DNA from: Lachnospiraceae bacterium
GTDB lineage: Bacteria; Bacillota; Clostridia; Lachnospirales; Lachnospiraceae
Assembly: GCA_024403585.1 (NCBI GenBank)
Contig: JAKSRN010000046.1
Coordinates: 1-10,616 of the forward strand
Length of the DNA stretch: 10,616 nucleotides
Reading direction: 5' to 3'
The notes below the pieces were generated by a model. The model searched no databases. It was given only the letters and a program-made list of their open reading frames with translations, and was not told where the DNA came from. The translations under genes and the position numbers were made by a program. Shown in pieces: positions 1 to 6,769 of this stretch. Position 1 is the stretch's first letter; each line of letters begins with the position of its first letter.

Positions 1-1262
1 ATTGCTTTGCCGATATCTGTACGCATATATTTGTTCTCGAAGTTTACAAGCTCAGTTGCTTTGTAAGCATTTTCTCTTGCTGTCTTCAGATCTCCGCCCA
101 GTGCAGTTACGCCAAGAACACGTCCGCCGTTTGTCACGATGGTTCCGTTCTCATCGAATTTTGTTCCTGCATGGAATACGAAATAATCGTCTCTTCCTTT
201 GAAGTTCTCAAGACCAGTGATCGGGAATCCTTTCTTGTAGGACAGTGGGTAACCATCACTTGCAAGGATTACACATACACATGCGTCCTCTTTGAACTTC
301 AGATCTATTCTGTCCAGTGTTCCGTCGATACAAGCCTCAACGACCTCTACCATATCATTCTCCATACGTGGAAGAACTACCTGTGCCTCAGGATCGCCGA
401 AACGTGCATTATACTCCAGTACCTTTGGACCATCTGGTGTCAGCATCAGACCGAAGAAGATAACGCCCTTGAATGGTCTTCCCTCTGCTGCCATAGCATC
501 TACAGTTGGCTGGAAGATGTATTTCTGACAGAACTCATCTACCTCTTTTGTATAGAATGGTGTTGGAGAGAAGTTACCCATTCCGCCTGTGTTCAGACCC
601 TGATCGCCGTCTTTTGCTCTCTTGTGGTCCTGTGCAGAAGCCATGGTTTTGATGGTTTTTCCATCTACGAAGGAAAGAACAGAAACCTCACGGCCTGTCA
701 TGAACTCCTCGATAACCATAGTATTTCCTGCGGTACCGAATTTCTTATCTTCCATGATCTCTTTTACACCGGCTTTTGCTTCCTCCAGTGTATTGCAGAT
801 CAGTACGCCTTTTCCGAGAGCCAGTCCGTCTGCTTTCAGAACGATTGGCATCTTTGCTGTCTCAAGATACTCCAGTGCCTTCTCAGGATCATCGAAGTTC
901 TCGTATGCAGCTGTAGGAATATTGTATTTTTTCATCAGATCTTTGGAAAATGCCTTGGAACCCTCCAGGATCGCTGCATTTTTTCTTGGTCCGAATACGC
1001 GAAGTCCCTCTGCCTCGAATGCATCTACCACACCACCAACCAGTGGATCGTCCATTCCGATTACAGTGAGGTCGATTTCTTTTTCTTTTGCAAATGCTAC
1101 CAGCTTGTCGAATTCCATTGCTCCGATTGAAACACACTCTGCATACTCTGCAATACCTGCATTACCCGGTGCACAGTAGATTTTCTCAGTTTTAGGGCTC
1201 TGAGCAAGCTTCCAGCAGATTACATGCTCTCTTCCACCGCTACCAACAACTAAAATTTTCAT
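1..1262 (-). CDS. purD: Phosphoribosylamine-glycine ligase (GAR synthetase), 3' end cut by window edge
   Basis: This ATP-grasp enzyme joins glycine to 5-phosphoribosylamine using ATP, the second step of IMP synthesis in the cytoplasm. Reading from ATG at 1262, the first 420 codons are open to the window edge, ending in RTDIGKA. The family is usually about 420-430 residues, so only a few residues and the stop should be missing. Visible hallmarks are the N-terminal GSGGREH (7-13), PGNAGI (32-37), DPLVGGVVDAF (72-82), the ATP-grasp KADGLALGKGV (143-153), NTGGMG (224-229) and the metal/ATP-binding LEYNARFGDPE (282-292). The start is supported by AGAGGAAAA just upstream. It is the last gene of the purE-M-N-D block and lies 113 bases downstream of purN, an unusually wide gap for this tight cluster. 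Identification is secure. Only the C-terminus is unseen. Confidence 0.97.
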   Translation of the reverse strand, partial: MKILVVGSGGREHVICWKLAQSPKTEKIYCAPGNAGIAEYAECVSIGAMEFDKLVAFAKEKEIDLTVIGMDDPLVGGVVDAFEAEGLRVFGPRKNAAILEGSKAFSKDLMKKYNIPTAAYENFDDPEKALEYLETAKMPIVLKADGLALGKGVLICNTLEEAKAGVKEIMEDKKFGTAGNTMVIEEFMTGREVSVLSFVDGKTIKTMASAQDHKRAKDGDQGLNTGGMGNFSPTPFYTKEVDEFCQKYIFQPTVDAMAAEGRPFKGVIFFGLMLTPDGPKVLEYNARFGDPEAQVVLPRMENDMVEVVEACIDGTLDRIDLKFKEDACVCVILASDGYPLSYKKGFPITGLENFKGRDDYFVFHAGTKFDENGTIVTNGGRVLGVTALGGDLKTARENAYKATELVNFENKYMRTDIGKA

Positions 1263-1375
1263 AATAATTTTCCTCTTCTATTTCTTCAGAATTAATCTGA
1301 TGTGCGCAACTTATATTTCCACGTAATCTTCAGGCTTTCTTTTATGCCCTGCTACGTTTTGTAAAGCATTCTGCT
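1263..1375 (-). other. purN-purD spacer with hairpin and degenerate copy of the purN 3' end
   Basis: These 113 bases separate purN from purD, while the other junctions in this cluster are a 7-base overlap and a 38-base gap. On the minus strand a 7-bp perfect stem with a GAA loop (TAAAGCA/TGCTTTA, 1362-1378) begins with the purN stop codon and has no T-tract after it. Further on, 1295-1326 resembles the last codons of purN (1378-1409): 24 of 32 bases match without gaps, including ATCTGATRTGCGC at one end and ACGTAA at the other (plus-strand reading). I see no convincing promoter or reading frame in the spacer. The purD ribosome binding site AGAGGAAAA lies at its purD-proximal end. Confidence 0.6.
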
Positions 1376-1999
1376 TTATCTGATATGCGCGATTCCGTTT
1401 TCTACGTAAACATGGCCGTTAGCGATCAGATCAATTGCTTTTGGCATAATGATCCACTCTGCTTCTTCCATTACTCTGCGCTGCAGTACTTCCGGAGTAT
1501 CTCCTTCCTGAACATAAACTGCTTTCTGCAGAATGATCGGGCCTGTATCAGTACCGTCATCAACGAAGTGAACAGTCGCACCAGTTACCTTTGCGCCTCT
1601 TTCCAGAACCTTCTCATGAACCTTGAGGCCATAATAACCTGTACCACAGAAGGATGGAATCAGTGCCGGATGGATATTGATGATCTTATTCGGGAATGCA
1701 TCCACCATGATCTTAGGAATCACAACCAGGCAGCCCGCCAGAACGATCAGATCCGGATTATAGGACTGCAGTTTTGCCAGCAATGCTTCATTGAACTGGT
1801 CTCTTGTTTCAAATGTTTTCGGAGAGATGCAGATTGCATCGATTCCTTTATTTTTCGCTCTTTCAAGAGCATAGGCATTCGGATTGTTGCTGATTACAAC
1901 GGAAATCTCCGCATTGGTGATGGTTCCGTTTTCAATACAATCCATGATTGCCTGAAGATTTGTACCGCCTCCGGATACAAGAACAGCAAGTTTTAACAT
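1376..1999 (-). CDS. purN: Phosphoribosylglycinamide formyltransferase (GAR transformylase)
   Basis: PurN transfers a formyl group from 10-formyltetrahydrofolate to GAR, the third step of IMP synthesis, giving FGAR. The 207-residue product is of normal family length. It has the N-terminal phosphate-binding LVSGGGTNLQA (7-17), then the folate/catalytic region INIHPALIPSFCG (107-119), where N108 and H110 match the catalytic Asn and His of E. coli PurN. HFVDDGTDTGPI (144-155) follows, with D151 at the position of the catalytic Asp. ATG at 1999 overlaps the end of purM by seven bases (ATGTTAA), and an AAAGGTG ribosome binding site sits inside purM, so the two are probably translationally coupled. 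This is the folate-dependent enzyme, not the ATP/formate-dependent PurT. The stop codon forms the base of a small hairpin shared with the downstream spacer. Confidence 0.97.
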   Translation of the reverse strand: MLKLAVLVSGGGTNLQAIMDCIENGTITNAEISVVISNNPNAYALERAKNKGIDAICISPKTFETRDQFNEALLAKLQSYNPDLIVLAGCLVVIPKIMVDAFPNKIINIHPALIPSFCGTGYYGLKVHEKVLERGAKVTGATVHFVDDGTDTGPIILQKAVYVQEGDTPEVLQRRVMEEAEWIIMPKAIDLIANGHVYVENGIAHIR

Positions 2000-3018
2000 A
2001 ATTCAACACCTTTCTCTCCAGCCTCAATCTTGCCTACGATATATGGATCTTCACCTGCCTGGCGAATTGCTTTCATTGTAACATCCACATCTGCAGGATC
2101 AACAGCAAGGATCATACCGATACCCATGTTATAGGTATTGTACATCATCTGCTCTTCTACATCGCCCTTCTCTGCCATAAGACGGAAGATAGCCGGTGTC
2201 GGATAGCTGTCTTTTTTGATCACAGCCTTCACATCGTCTTTCAGCATACGTGGAACATTCTCATAGAAACCACCGCCGGTGATATGGCTGCAGGCTTTGA
2301 TTCTTACACCTGCCTTCTTCACGCTTTTCAGTGCCTTTACATAAATCTTTGTAGGAGCAAGAAGTGCCTCGCCTAAGGTAGTTCCCAGTTCCTCATAATA
2401 GGTTTCCAGAGACTCTCTTGTCATATCAAAGATCTTTCTTACAAGAGAGAAACCATTGCTGTGAACACCGGAAGATGCCATACCGATCAGAACATCTCCT
2501 TCTTTCAGATCTGCACCTGTGATCAGGTCCTTCTCATCCACAACACCTACGGAGAAACCGGCAAGGTCATACTCTTCTGTAGGATAGAAACCAGGCATTT
2601 CTGCAGTCTCGCCGCCGATCAGGGAACAGCCTGCCTGTACACAGCCATCTGCCACACCTTTTACGATCTCTGCGATCTTCTCAGGATAGTTCTTGCCACA
2701 GGCAATATAATCCAGGAAGAAGAGAGGCTCACCACCTGCGCATGCGATGTCATTCACGCACATGGCAACACAGTCAATACCTACTGTATCATGTTTGTTC
2801 ATGATAAATGCAAGTTTCAGTTTTGTACCAACACCATCGGTACCGGATACCAGAGTAGGATTCTCCATATCCTTGAATGCTTTCATGGAAAATGCACCGG
2901 AAAATCCTCCGATTCCACCCAGCATCTCCGGACGAACCGTTTTTCTGATATGCTCTTTCATCAGTTCCACGGATCTGTATCCAGCTTCAATATCTACACC
3001 TGCGTTCTTATAATCCAT
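1993..3018 (-). CDS. purM: Phosphoribosylformylglycinamidine cyclo-ligase (AIR synthetase)
   Basis: PurM closes the imidazole ring of FGAM with ATP to give aminoimidazole ribonucleotide (AIR), the direct substrate of the PurE step encoded just upstream. The 341-residue product has the usual length and signatures of the PurM/AIRS fold: GGIGGFSGAF (34-43), the ATP-binding loop SGTDGVGTKLKLA (58-70), VNDIACAGGEPLFFLDYIA (88-106), the substrate loop GGETAEMPGFY (135-145), ASSGVHSNGFSLVR and HITGGGFYENVPR. ATG at 3018 is preceded by a near-perfect AAAGGAGGT ribosome binding site. It lies 38 bases after purE and overlaps purN by seven bases, so purE-purM-purN reads as one transcript. Confidence 0.98.
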   Translation of the reverse strand: MDYKNAGVDIEAGYRSVELMKEHIRKTVRPEMLGGIGGFSGAFSMKAFKDMENPTLVSGTDGVGTKLKLAFIMNKHDTVGIDCVAMCVNDIACAGGEPLFFLDYIACGKNYPEKIAEIVKGVADGCVQAGCSLIGGETAEMPGFYPTEEYDLAGFSVGVVDEKDLITGADLKEGDVLIGMASSGVHSNGFSLVRKIFDMTRESLETYYEELGTTLGEALLAPTKIYVKALKSVKKAGVRIKACSHITGGGFYENVPRMLKDDVKAVIKKDSYPTPAIFRLMAEKGDVEEQMMYNTYNMGIGMILAVDPADVDVTMKAIRQAGEDPYIVGKIEAGEKGVELC

Positions 3019-3056
3019 ATTGACCTCCTTTATGAGTAAAGCGGACTTGTCTCTGA

Positions 3057-3557
3057 TTAGTAGTTTTTGTATCCTACTTCCTGCAGTCTTGCATCTTTTT
3101 TCTCTACCTGACCTTTGAGCTCAGCTGCGTAAGCTTTTACTTTTGCAAGCAGTTCAGGATCAGATGTGGCAAGGATCTTTGCAGCAAGGATTCCTGCGTT
3201 AGCACCACCATTGATTGCTACAGTTGCAACCGGGATTCCGGATGGCATCTGTACAATGGAGTACAGGGAATCACGTCCACCTAAAGAAGTGGTGTGCATT
3301 GGGATACCAATAACAGGCATTGGGAAGATTGCTGCGCACATTCCAGGAAGATGTGCTGCCATTCCTGCACCTGCAATGATTACTTTAAAGCCTTTCTCTT
3401 CGGCTGTTTTTGCATATTCAAAAAAAACGTCCGGCTCACGATGGGCAGAGATGATAGTCATCTCGTAATCGATTCCGAACTTCTCAAGCATATCGGCAGC
3501 TTTAGCCATAACCGGCATATCTGAATCACTGCCCATTACAATTCCTACTTTTGCCAT
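3057..3557 (-). CDS. purE: N5-carboxyaminoimidazole ribonucleotide mutase (class I PurE)
   Basis: Class I PurE converts N5-CAIR to CAIR in IMP synthesis. N5-CAIR normally comes from AIR, ATP and bicarbonate through PurK. The 166-residue product matches the class I family throughout: GSDSD (9-13) for the phosphate, SAHRE (37-41) with the catalytic His, AGAGMAAHLPGM (62-73), and DSLYSIVQMPSGIPVAT (96-112). This looks much closer to bacterial class I PurE than to the animal-type AIR carboxylase. ATG at 3557 has AAGGAG eight to thirteen bases upstream. It is the first gene of the pur block, with its own promoter and a leader of roughly 85 bases. No purK lies beside it. The next gene is purM, so PurK is encoded elsewhere or the cell depends on high CO2. 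Confidence 0.97.
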   Translation of the reverse strand: MAKVGIVMGSDSDMPVMAKAADMLEKFGIDYEMTIISAHREPDVFFEYAKTAEEKGFKVIIAGAGMAAHLPGMCAAIFPMPVIGIPMHTTSLGGRDSLYSIVQMPSGIPVATVAINGGANAGILAAKILATSDPELLAKVKAYAAELKGQVEKKDARLQEVGYKNY

Positions 3558-3603
3558 AATAATTCTCCTTATTCATCTGCTGCATCCGCAGTATTTACTA
3601 AAC

Positions 3604-3627
3604 CTGGGAGGAATCAGATCCCCCCAG
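3604..3627 (-). promoter_or_regulatory. Leader hairpin upstream of purE
   Basis: In the predicted purE leader, CTGGGGGGA pairs with TCCTCCCAG to form a 9-bp stem (one G-U pair) around the 6-base loop TCTGAT. It begins about 15 bases after the predicted start of transcription. No T-run follows, so it is not a standard intrinsic terminator. A competing stem AGATC/GATCT (plus-strand 3616-3620 with 3627-3631) uses some of the same bases and cannot form together with it. The 3' arm carries CCTCC, which could in principle pair with a Shine-Dalgarno sequence. The role is unknown: it could be a regulatory leader, an mRNA stabiliser, or an upstream-gene terminator lacking its T-tract. Confidence 0.5.
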
Positions 3628-3649
3628 ATCTATAGTCCTATGATACTTC

Positions 3650-3679
3650 AATATAACTGAGTGTATTCTTTATTGTCAA
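3650..3679 (-). promoter_or_regulatory. Predicted sigma-A-type promoter of purE-M-N-D
   Basis: On the minus strand a perfect -35 hexamer TTGACA (3674-3679) is followed after 18 bases by TATATT (3650-3655), five of six matches to the -10 consensus. Transcription should start near 3643, giving a 5' leader of about 85 bases before purE. No B. subtilis-style PurR box pair is obvious nearby. This is a motif match only. Confidence 0.7.
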
Positions 3680-3699
3680 TGCCATACATATACTGCAGT

Positions 3700-3739
3700 T
3701 ACATTGTATTATCTAAAATACCTTTGATCATCCAATGTA
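3700..3739. repeat. Inverted repeat upstream of the purE promoter
   Basis: TACATTG (3700-3706) and CAATGTA (3733-3739) are perfect 7-base inverted copies. Inside them GTATT/AATAC forms a second short stem around a 6-base loop. The element ends about 20 bases upstream of the -35 hexamer of the purE promoter. It could be a regulator binding site or a weak A/T-rich structure at the end of the upstream transcript. A/T-rich inverted repeats of this length can also arise by chance. Confidence 0.4.
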
Positions 3740-3803
3740 CTCCTACTTTGTATTACACGGAACATCACTGATGATCAGATGCAATTCGCCTGTCACCGCT
3801 CGC

Positions 3804-5867
3804 TTATTCATCCAGCGGCTCGTTCAATTCCTCTGTGCCTGCCAGTACAAAACGACCTTTTTCAATAATCGGCACCTCTCGTCCGTCCTTGCAGATCACC
3901 GTAATACTTCCCAACTCGTCATATGGAATGGTGATATCTGTGTGACATCCAAAGTATGCTAACGACACATCTTCTTTTCTTTTCAGGGAGCACTCATTAT
4001 CTCTTGCAATGATCTCTTTTCCATCCGGATTATAGACAGCGGTATCCTCCGCCCAGCTGTAACAGGTATCGCCAAATGCAAAATGCGGTCCCATCTTCTC
4101 TGCGATCAGGATCGGCAGCTTATCTGCAATTGCAAAGTCCTTGGCCATATGGTAGGCTGTGGTATTGGTTCCGATGGCAAACTCGCCCATCGGCAGGCTG
4201 TCATGATGGAAGAGGATATTCTCTTCAATATATCTTCTGTTCTCTTCCTCTGAAGCAAAGTTGGCACAGCTGTAATCAGCCGTCATTCCATCCCTCACCC
4301 GGATCTTCAGATCATCATAATGGAAGGATTCCAGATACACACCCTTCACATGCAAAAGGCCATTGGTTCCTGTCAGGACAGGAGAAGTAAAGACCTCACC
4401 CACAGGGATATTCACATCTGCAACGCAGTTCTCAAAATTGGTCTGTTTTTCCGGATTCGCAAGACTGTGCAGCTGAATGGTCAGGTCCGTCTCATTGCCA
4501 TTCATTCCAAGAATCCGAACCTTCTCTCCCTGATCCAGTGCATCGATCAGGATCTGCTGCAGTTTCTGGTATTTTTTATAATCCAGTGTATTGATCCTTA
4601 CCGTCTCGCGGAAGATCTCTTCGAAGTTCTCTCCAATCTCCGGAATCGGATAAGCGATGATGGTAAAGCTTCTCTCCTCGCCAATGATATAGCGATTGGT
4701 GATCTGCCCTGCCTCACTGTCATAACGAACCTGCAGCTTCTGCTGCTCTTTTGACAGCTGCAGAGCTTCTTTCTTACTCACCGGAACGAAAGGAATCTCA
4801 CCGAACACATCGATACAGGCCGGTCCTGCATGGGTATTTGCCTGCTGCTTATAGCTTTCAAATGCCTCCTGCTGCGCACGCAGTTTCCTTGTCACCAGCT
4901 TCTCGTCCAGATAGATTGCCGCATCATTCTTATGATCATAATCGAATTGCTGGTTTGGGATCGCCCCATAGAATCCGATTCGTAAATTGCCTCTTTTATT
5001 CAGCGAATGGGAGGCACAGCGGTAGATCACCGGCTCCAGTCCCATTACACGGAACTGGCGGATGGCCGCTTTCACCATACGCTCAAAGCCCAGACAGAAA
5101 CGGATATTAACCGTTTTCTTTTTGGAAAGATCTTTTCCGGTCACCTCAAAGCCAATCCGGTAGCCCTCTGTATAGGTACTTGCCATGGCTTTGATTTCTT
5201 CTTCCGGAAGAGAATTAAGGAAAGCCGCTGTCCGGAGTTCATTCTCTGTAATATACTCTCCGAACCGATATAGATATCGCAGGTCGCTTAAATCTGTTCC
5301 CTCGATAATATCTGCCGCAAAGGAGAGGGTCGGATCTACCAGTTCTCTTACCCGATACTCCATAAACTGCGGACAGTAGTCATTGATATAGGAAACCAGG
5401 ATATCTTTCAGGTGCGCTGCTTCCGGCAGGATCTCCTCCTGGAAAGCAGAATAGAACTCCAGAAAAAGCTCCAGTGATACCAGAAAATCCCAGTCTCGCT
5501 TCTCATAAACATAGGTGATGCATCCTGCCAGTTCTGCATAGAGAAAACTAAACAGGCTGCCATACTCTTCTCCTAAAACAGCATGGGCATAGGCAGGATT
5601 GCCATAGGACGTCTCATACTGTCCCGGAAGGATATCTTCATAAAGAGAATGGTTTACCTCCTGCAGTTCTTCCATTCCTGCAGTCTCCATCCATCCCCCT
5701 TCTATTCTCGTCTTAAGCTCCTGCAGACGAAGCAGAAACAAAGCTTCTTTTCTGAAAAAGTCTGCAAAAGGTTCCTGTACGATCTTTTCTTCCGGTATTT
5801 CCCGGATCCGATCGATTGCCAGAGTGAACCTCAACTGATTCAGCTCAAGTTCCTCATTGTCAGTCAT
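3804..5867 (-). CDS. M29-family metallo-aminopeptidase with long N-terminal extension
   Basis: The C-terminal part is a thermophilic-type M29 aminopeptidase (AmpS/AmpT/PepS-like), a dinuclear-metal enzyme that removes N-terminal amino acids from peptides, with no signal peptide visible. Numbered from ATG 5867 (687 residues), the key motifs are IPVGEVFTSP (487-496, ligand E491), MGEFAIGTN (560-568, E562), EKMGPHFAFGD (590-600, H595), Y603 and CHTD (641-644, H642/D644), so the known M29 metal-ligand pattern looks complete. Typical M29 enzymes have about 370-415 residues. Here an acidic, apparently helical region of roughly 230 residues precedes the recognisable domain. A GTG at 5912 would add 15 residues but has a poor ribosome binding site. 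ATG 5867 has GCGGGGAT upstream and clears an inverted repeat, so I prefer it. The gene follows the DUF6142-like gene by 111 bases. Its substrate and any link to nucleotide synthesis are unknown. Confidence 0.85.
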   Translation of the reverse strand: MTDNEELELNQLRFTLAIDRIREIPEEKIVQEPFADFFRKEALFLLRLQELKTRIEGGWMETAGMEELQEVNHSLYEDILPGQYETSYGNPAYAHAVLGEEYGSLFSFLYAELAGCITYVYEKRDWDFLVSLELFLEFYSAFQEEILPEAAHLKDILVSYINDYCPQFMEYRVRELVDPTLSFAADIIEGTDLSDLRYLYRFGEYITENELRTAAFLNSLPEEEIKAMASTYTEGYRIGFEVTGKDLSKKKTVNIRFCLGFERMVKAAIRQFRVMGLEPVIYRCASHSLNKRGNLRIGFYGAIPNQQFDYDHKNDAAIYLDEKLVTRKLRAQQEAFESYKQQANTHAGPACIDVFGEIPFVPVSKKEALQLSKEQQKLQVRYDSEAGQITNRYIIGEERSFTIIAYPIPEIGENFEEIFRETVRINTLDYKKYQKLQQILIDALDQGEKVRILGMNGNETDLTIQLHSLANPEKQTNFENCVADVNIPVGEVFTSPVLTGTNGLLHVKGVYLESFHYDDLKIRVRDGMTADYSCANFASEEENRRYIEENILFHHDSLPMGEFAIGTNTTAYHMAKDFAIADKLPILIAEKMGPHFAFGDTCYSWAEDTAVYNPDGKEIIARDNECSLKRKEDVSLAYFGCHTDITIPYDELGSITVICKDGREVPIIEKGRFVLAGTEELNEPLDE

Positions 5868-5978
5868 TTTTATCCCCGCTTTCTTGTCACTCTTTCCTGT
5901 TTTATGTGACACGATCTCTTATCATCTTACTCTTTTTATGCACAAAATCCGCACCTGCCTGGCTTCACTTATCCCCGC
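5868..5978 (-). other. Spacer before the M29 gene: inverted repeat and duplicated AAGCGGGGATAA
   Basis: In this 111-base gap TGTCAC and GTGACA (5885-5890 and 5906-5911) form a perfect 6-bp inverted repeat with a 15-base A-rich loop, just ahead of the peptidase ribosome binding site. The 12-mer AAGCGGGGATAA (minus-strand reading) occurs twice, at 5870-5881, where it supplies the peptidase ribosome binding site, and at 5969-5980, overlapping the stop of the DUF6142-like gene. No good promoter hexamer pair is apparent, so the peptidase is probably read from upstream. Confidence 0.5.
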
Positions 5979-6296
5979 TTATTTCAACCCCAGCAGGAAG
6001 ATGGTCAGCCAGAGGATTGCAACAATTCCGGACAGGATGGCTCCCGCAGCGGCGATTCCATGTCCTTTTGTCATCTTGCTCAGGATTTTGATCTCCTGAA
6101 TAAAACTGTATACTGCACATAAGAACGAAAACAGTCCGAAGGCACCTACGATGATGCCGGCATGACCCTCAGACAGATAGGAAAGAATGATGGAAATAAA
6201 AAACAAAGCCAAAGCAAGGGTGGAGAGCAGAATTGCTCCCCTTCCCTCTCTGACTTCCTTTTTTCCGGCAAAAGAATATTTATATTTTTTAGCCAT
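5979..6296 (-). CDS. Small three-helix membrane protein, DUF6142-like
   Basis: The product is a 105-residue protein with a basic cytoplasmic-looking N-terminus (MAKKYKYSFAGKKEVREGRG) followed by three hydrophobic segments at about 21-41, 45-67 and 81-103, and almost no hydrophilic tail. The N-terminal KKYKYSFAGKK pattern fits my recollection of a Lachnospiraceae family called DUF6142. That assignment comes from memory and should be confirmed. The function is unknown. ATG at 6296 lies six bases after the VanZ-like stop codon, and its ribosome binding site AGGAG is built from the last two sense codons of that gene (AGG AGA TAA), which points to translational coupling. It contains no enzymatic motif. 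Confidence 0.75.
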   Translation of the reverse strand: MAKKYKYSFAGKKEVREGRGAILLSTLALALFFISIILSYLSEGHAGIIVGAFGLFSFLCAVYSFIQEIKILSKMTKGHGIAAAGAILSGIVAILWLTIFLLGLK

Positions 6297-6302
6297 AAAG
6301 TC

Positions 6303-6752
6303 TTATCTCCTGAATCTGTTGAATAAACAAAATATCAGATAACCGATCAGTGTTCCGGCTGTATTCAGCAGAATATCATCTACATCAAAGATTCCGGCAT
6401 GCAGAATCAGCTGACAGAACTCTAATCCCAGGGTCAGGAAAAAACCTGTTTTTACCGTCTGTTTCCAAGATCGCATGGATCTTAAGACCTGCGGAAGGAG
6501 AAATCCCAGCGGAACAAATCCGGCCAGATTCCCCACGAGATTTAAAAGGGCACTGACCAGTCCCACCTGCTTCCAGTAAGTATAGAAACGGACAATCTCC
6601 CGAAAGGGAATCAGATTGTATCTGTACTCGTGGAATCCTGTATCCCGTCCGAAGGACCTGCTAAACAGAAGGAAATACACCAGCAGCCCCAGATAGAGCA
6701 CCAGCAGAAGTCCCCCCATGCTGCGCCGGTTATTGCTTTCTTTCACTTTCAA
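6303..6752 (-). CDS. VanZ-like family membrane protein
   Basis: The 149-residue integral membrane protein has about four hydrophobic segments (roughly 13-31, 66-88, 98-117 and 128-146). It shows the VanZ-like hallmarks: NLIPF (46-50), NLVGNLAGFVPLGFLLP (71-87), the acidic/amide pair in LEFCQ (110-114), and DVDDILLNTAGTLIGY (123-138). VanZ itself contributes to low-level teicoplanin resistance, but most chromosomal VanZ-like proteins have no assigned role, so no resistance claim is justified. The likely start is TTG at 6752, with AAAGGGTGA upstream and 17 bases after pyrE. GTG at 6746 is an alternative that shortens the protein by two residues. It is tightly packed behind pyrE and six bases ahead of the DUF6142-like gene, so it is probably on the pyr transcript. 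Confidence 0.88.
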   Translation of the reverse strand: MKVKESNNRRSMGGLLLVLYLGLLVYFLLFSRSFGRDTGFHEYRYNLIPFREIVRFYTYWKQVGLVSALLNLVGNLAGFVPLGFLLPQVLRSMRSWKQTVKTGFFLTLGLEFCQLILHAGIFDVDDILLNTAGTLIGYLIFCLFNRFRR

Positions 6753-6769
6753 CAGTCTTTCACCCTTTA

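Larger units (their letters stand above)
3558..3803 (-). other. 246-base spacer between the M29 peptidase and purE: promoter plus structured leader
   Basis: There is no gene in this stretch. In transcript order it contains the end of the peptidase message, an A/T-rich inverted repeat (3700-3739), a sigma-A-type promoter (3650-3679), a leader hairpin (3604-3627), a minor 4-bp hairpin CTGC/GCAG (3580-3591) and the purE ribosome binding site. No classic stem plus T-tract terminator for the peptidase gene is visible, so read-through into purE is possible. I compared the leader by eye with guanine (xpt-type), PRPP/ykkC and ZTP riboswitches and found none of their conserved cores. Confidence 0.6.

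Noticed and set aside
171..1130. Plus-strand open frame of 319 codons opposite purD
   Set aside because: It is cysteine- and leucine-rich low-quality sequence with no ribosome binding site or family resemblance, and lies wholly antisense to a clear purD.
1385..1996. Plus-strand open frame nearly as long as purN
   Set aside because: It is the antisense shadow of purN, with no recognisable domain and no promoter or ribosome binding site.
3560..3645. Possible known purine, PRPP or ZTP riboswitch before purE
   Set aside because: The conserved cores of these classes could not be found by eye. Only a simple hairpin is supported.
5868..5912. Extended GTG start of the M29 peptidase at 5912
   Set aside because: The upstream sequence gives no good ribosome binding site, and the added codons run through an inverted repeat. 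ATG 5867 has GCGGGGAT ahead.
5936..5968. Tiny 10-codon frame starting at GTG (VKPGRCGFCA) between the DUF6142-like gene and the M29 gene
   Set aside because: The Shine-Dalgarno-like GGGG is only four bases from the GTG, the frame is very short and nothing else supports translation.
6303..6752. Teicoplanin resistance determinant (vanZ)
   Set aside because: The protein belongs to the broad VanZ-like family, but no van cluster is present and most chromosomal members have no known resistance role.
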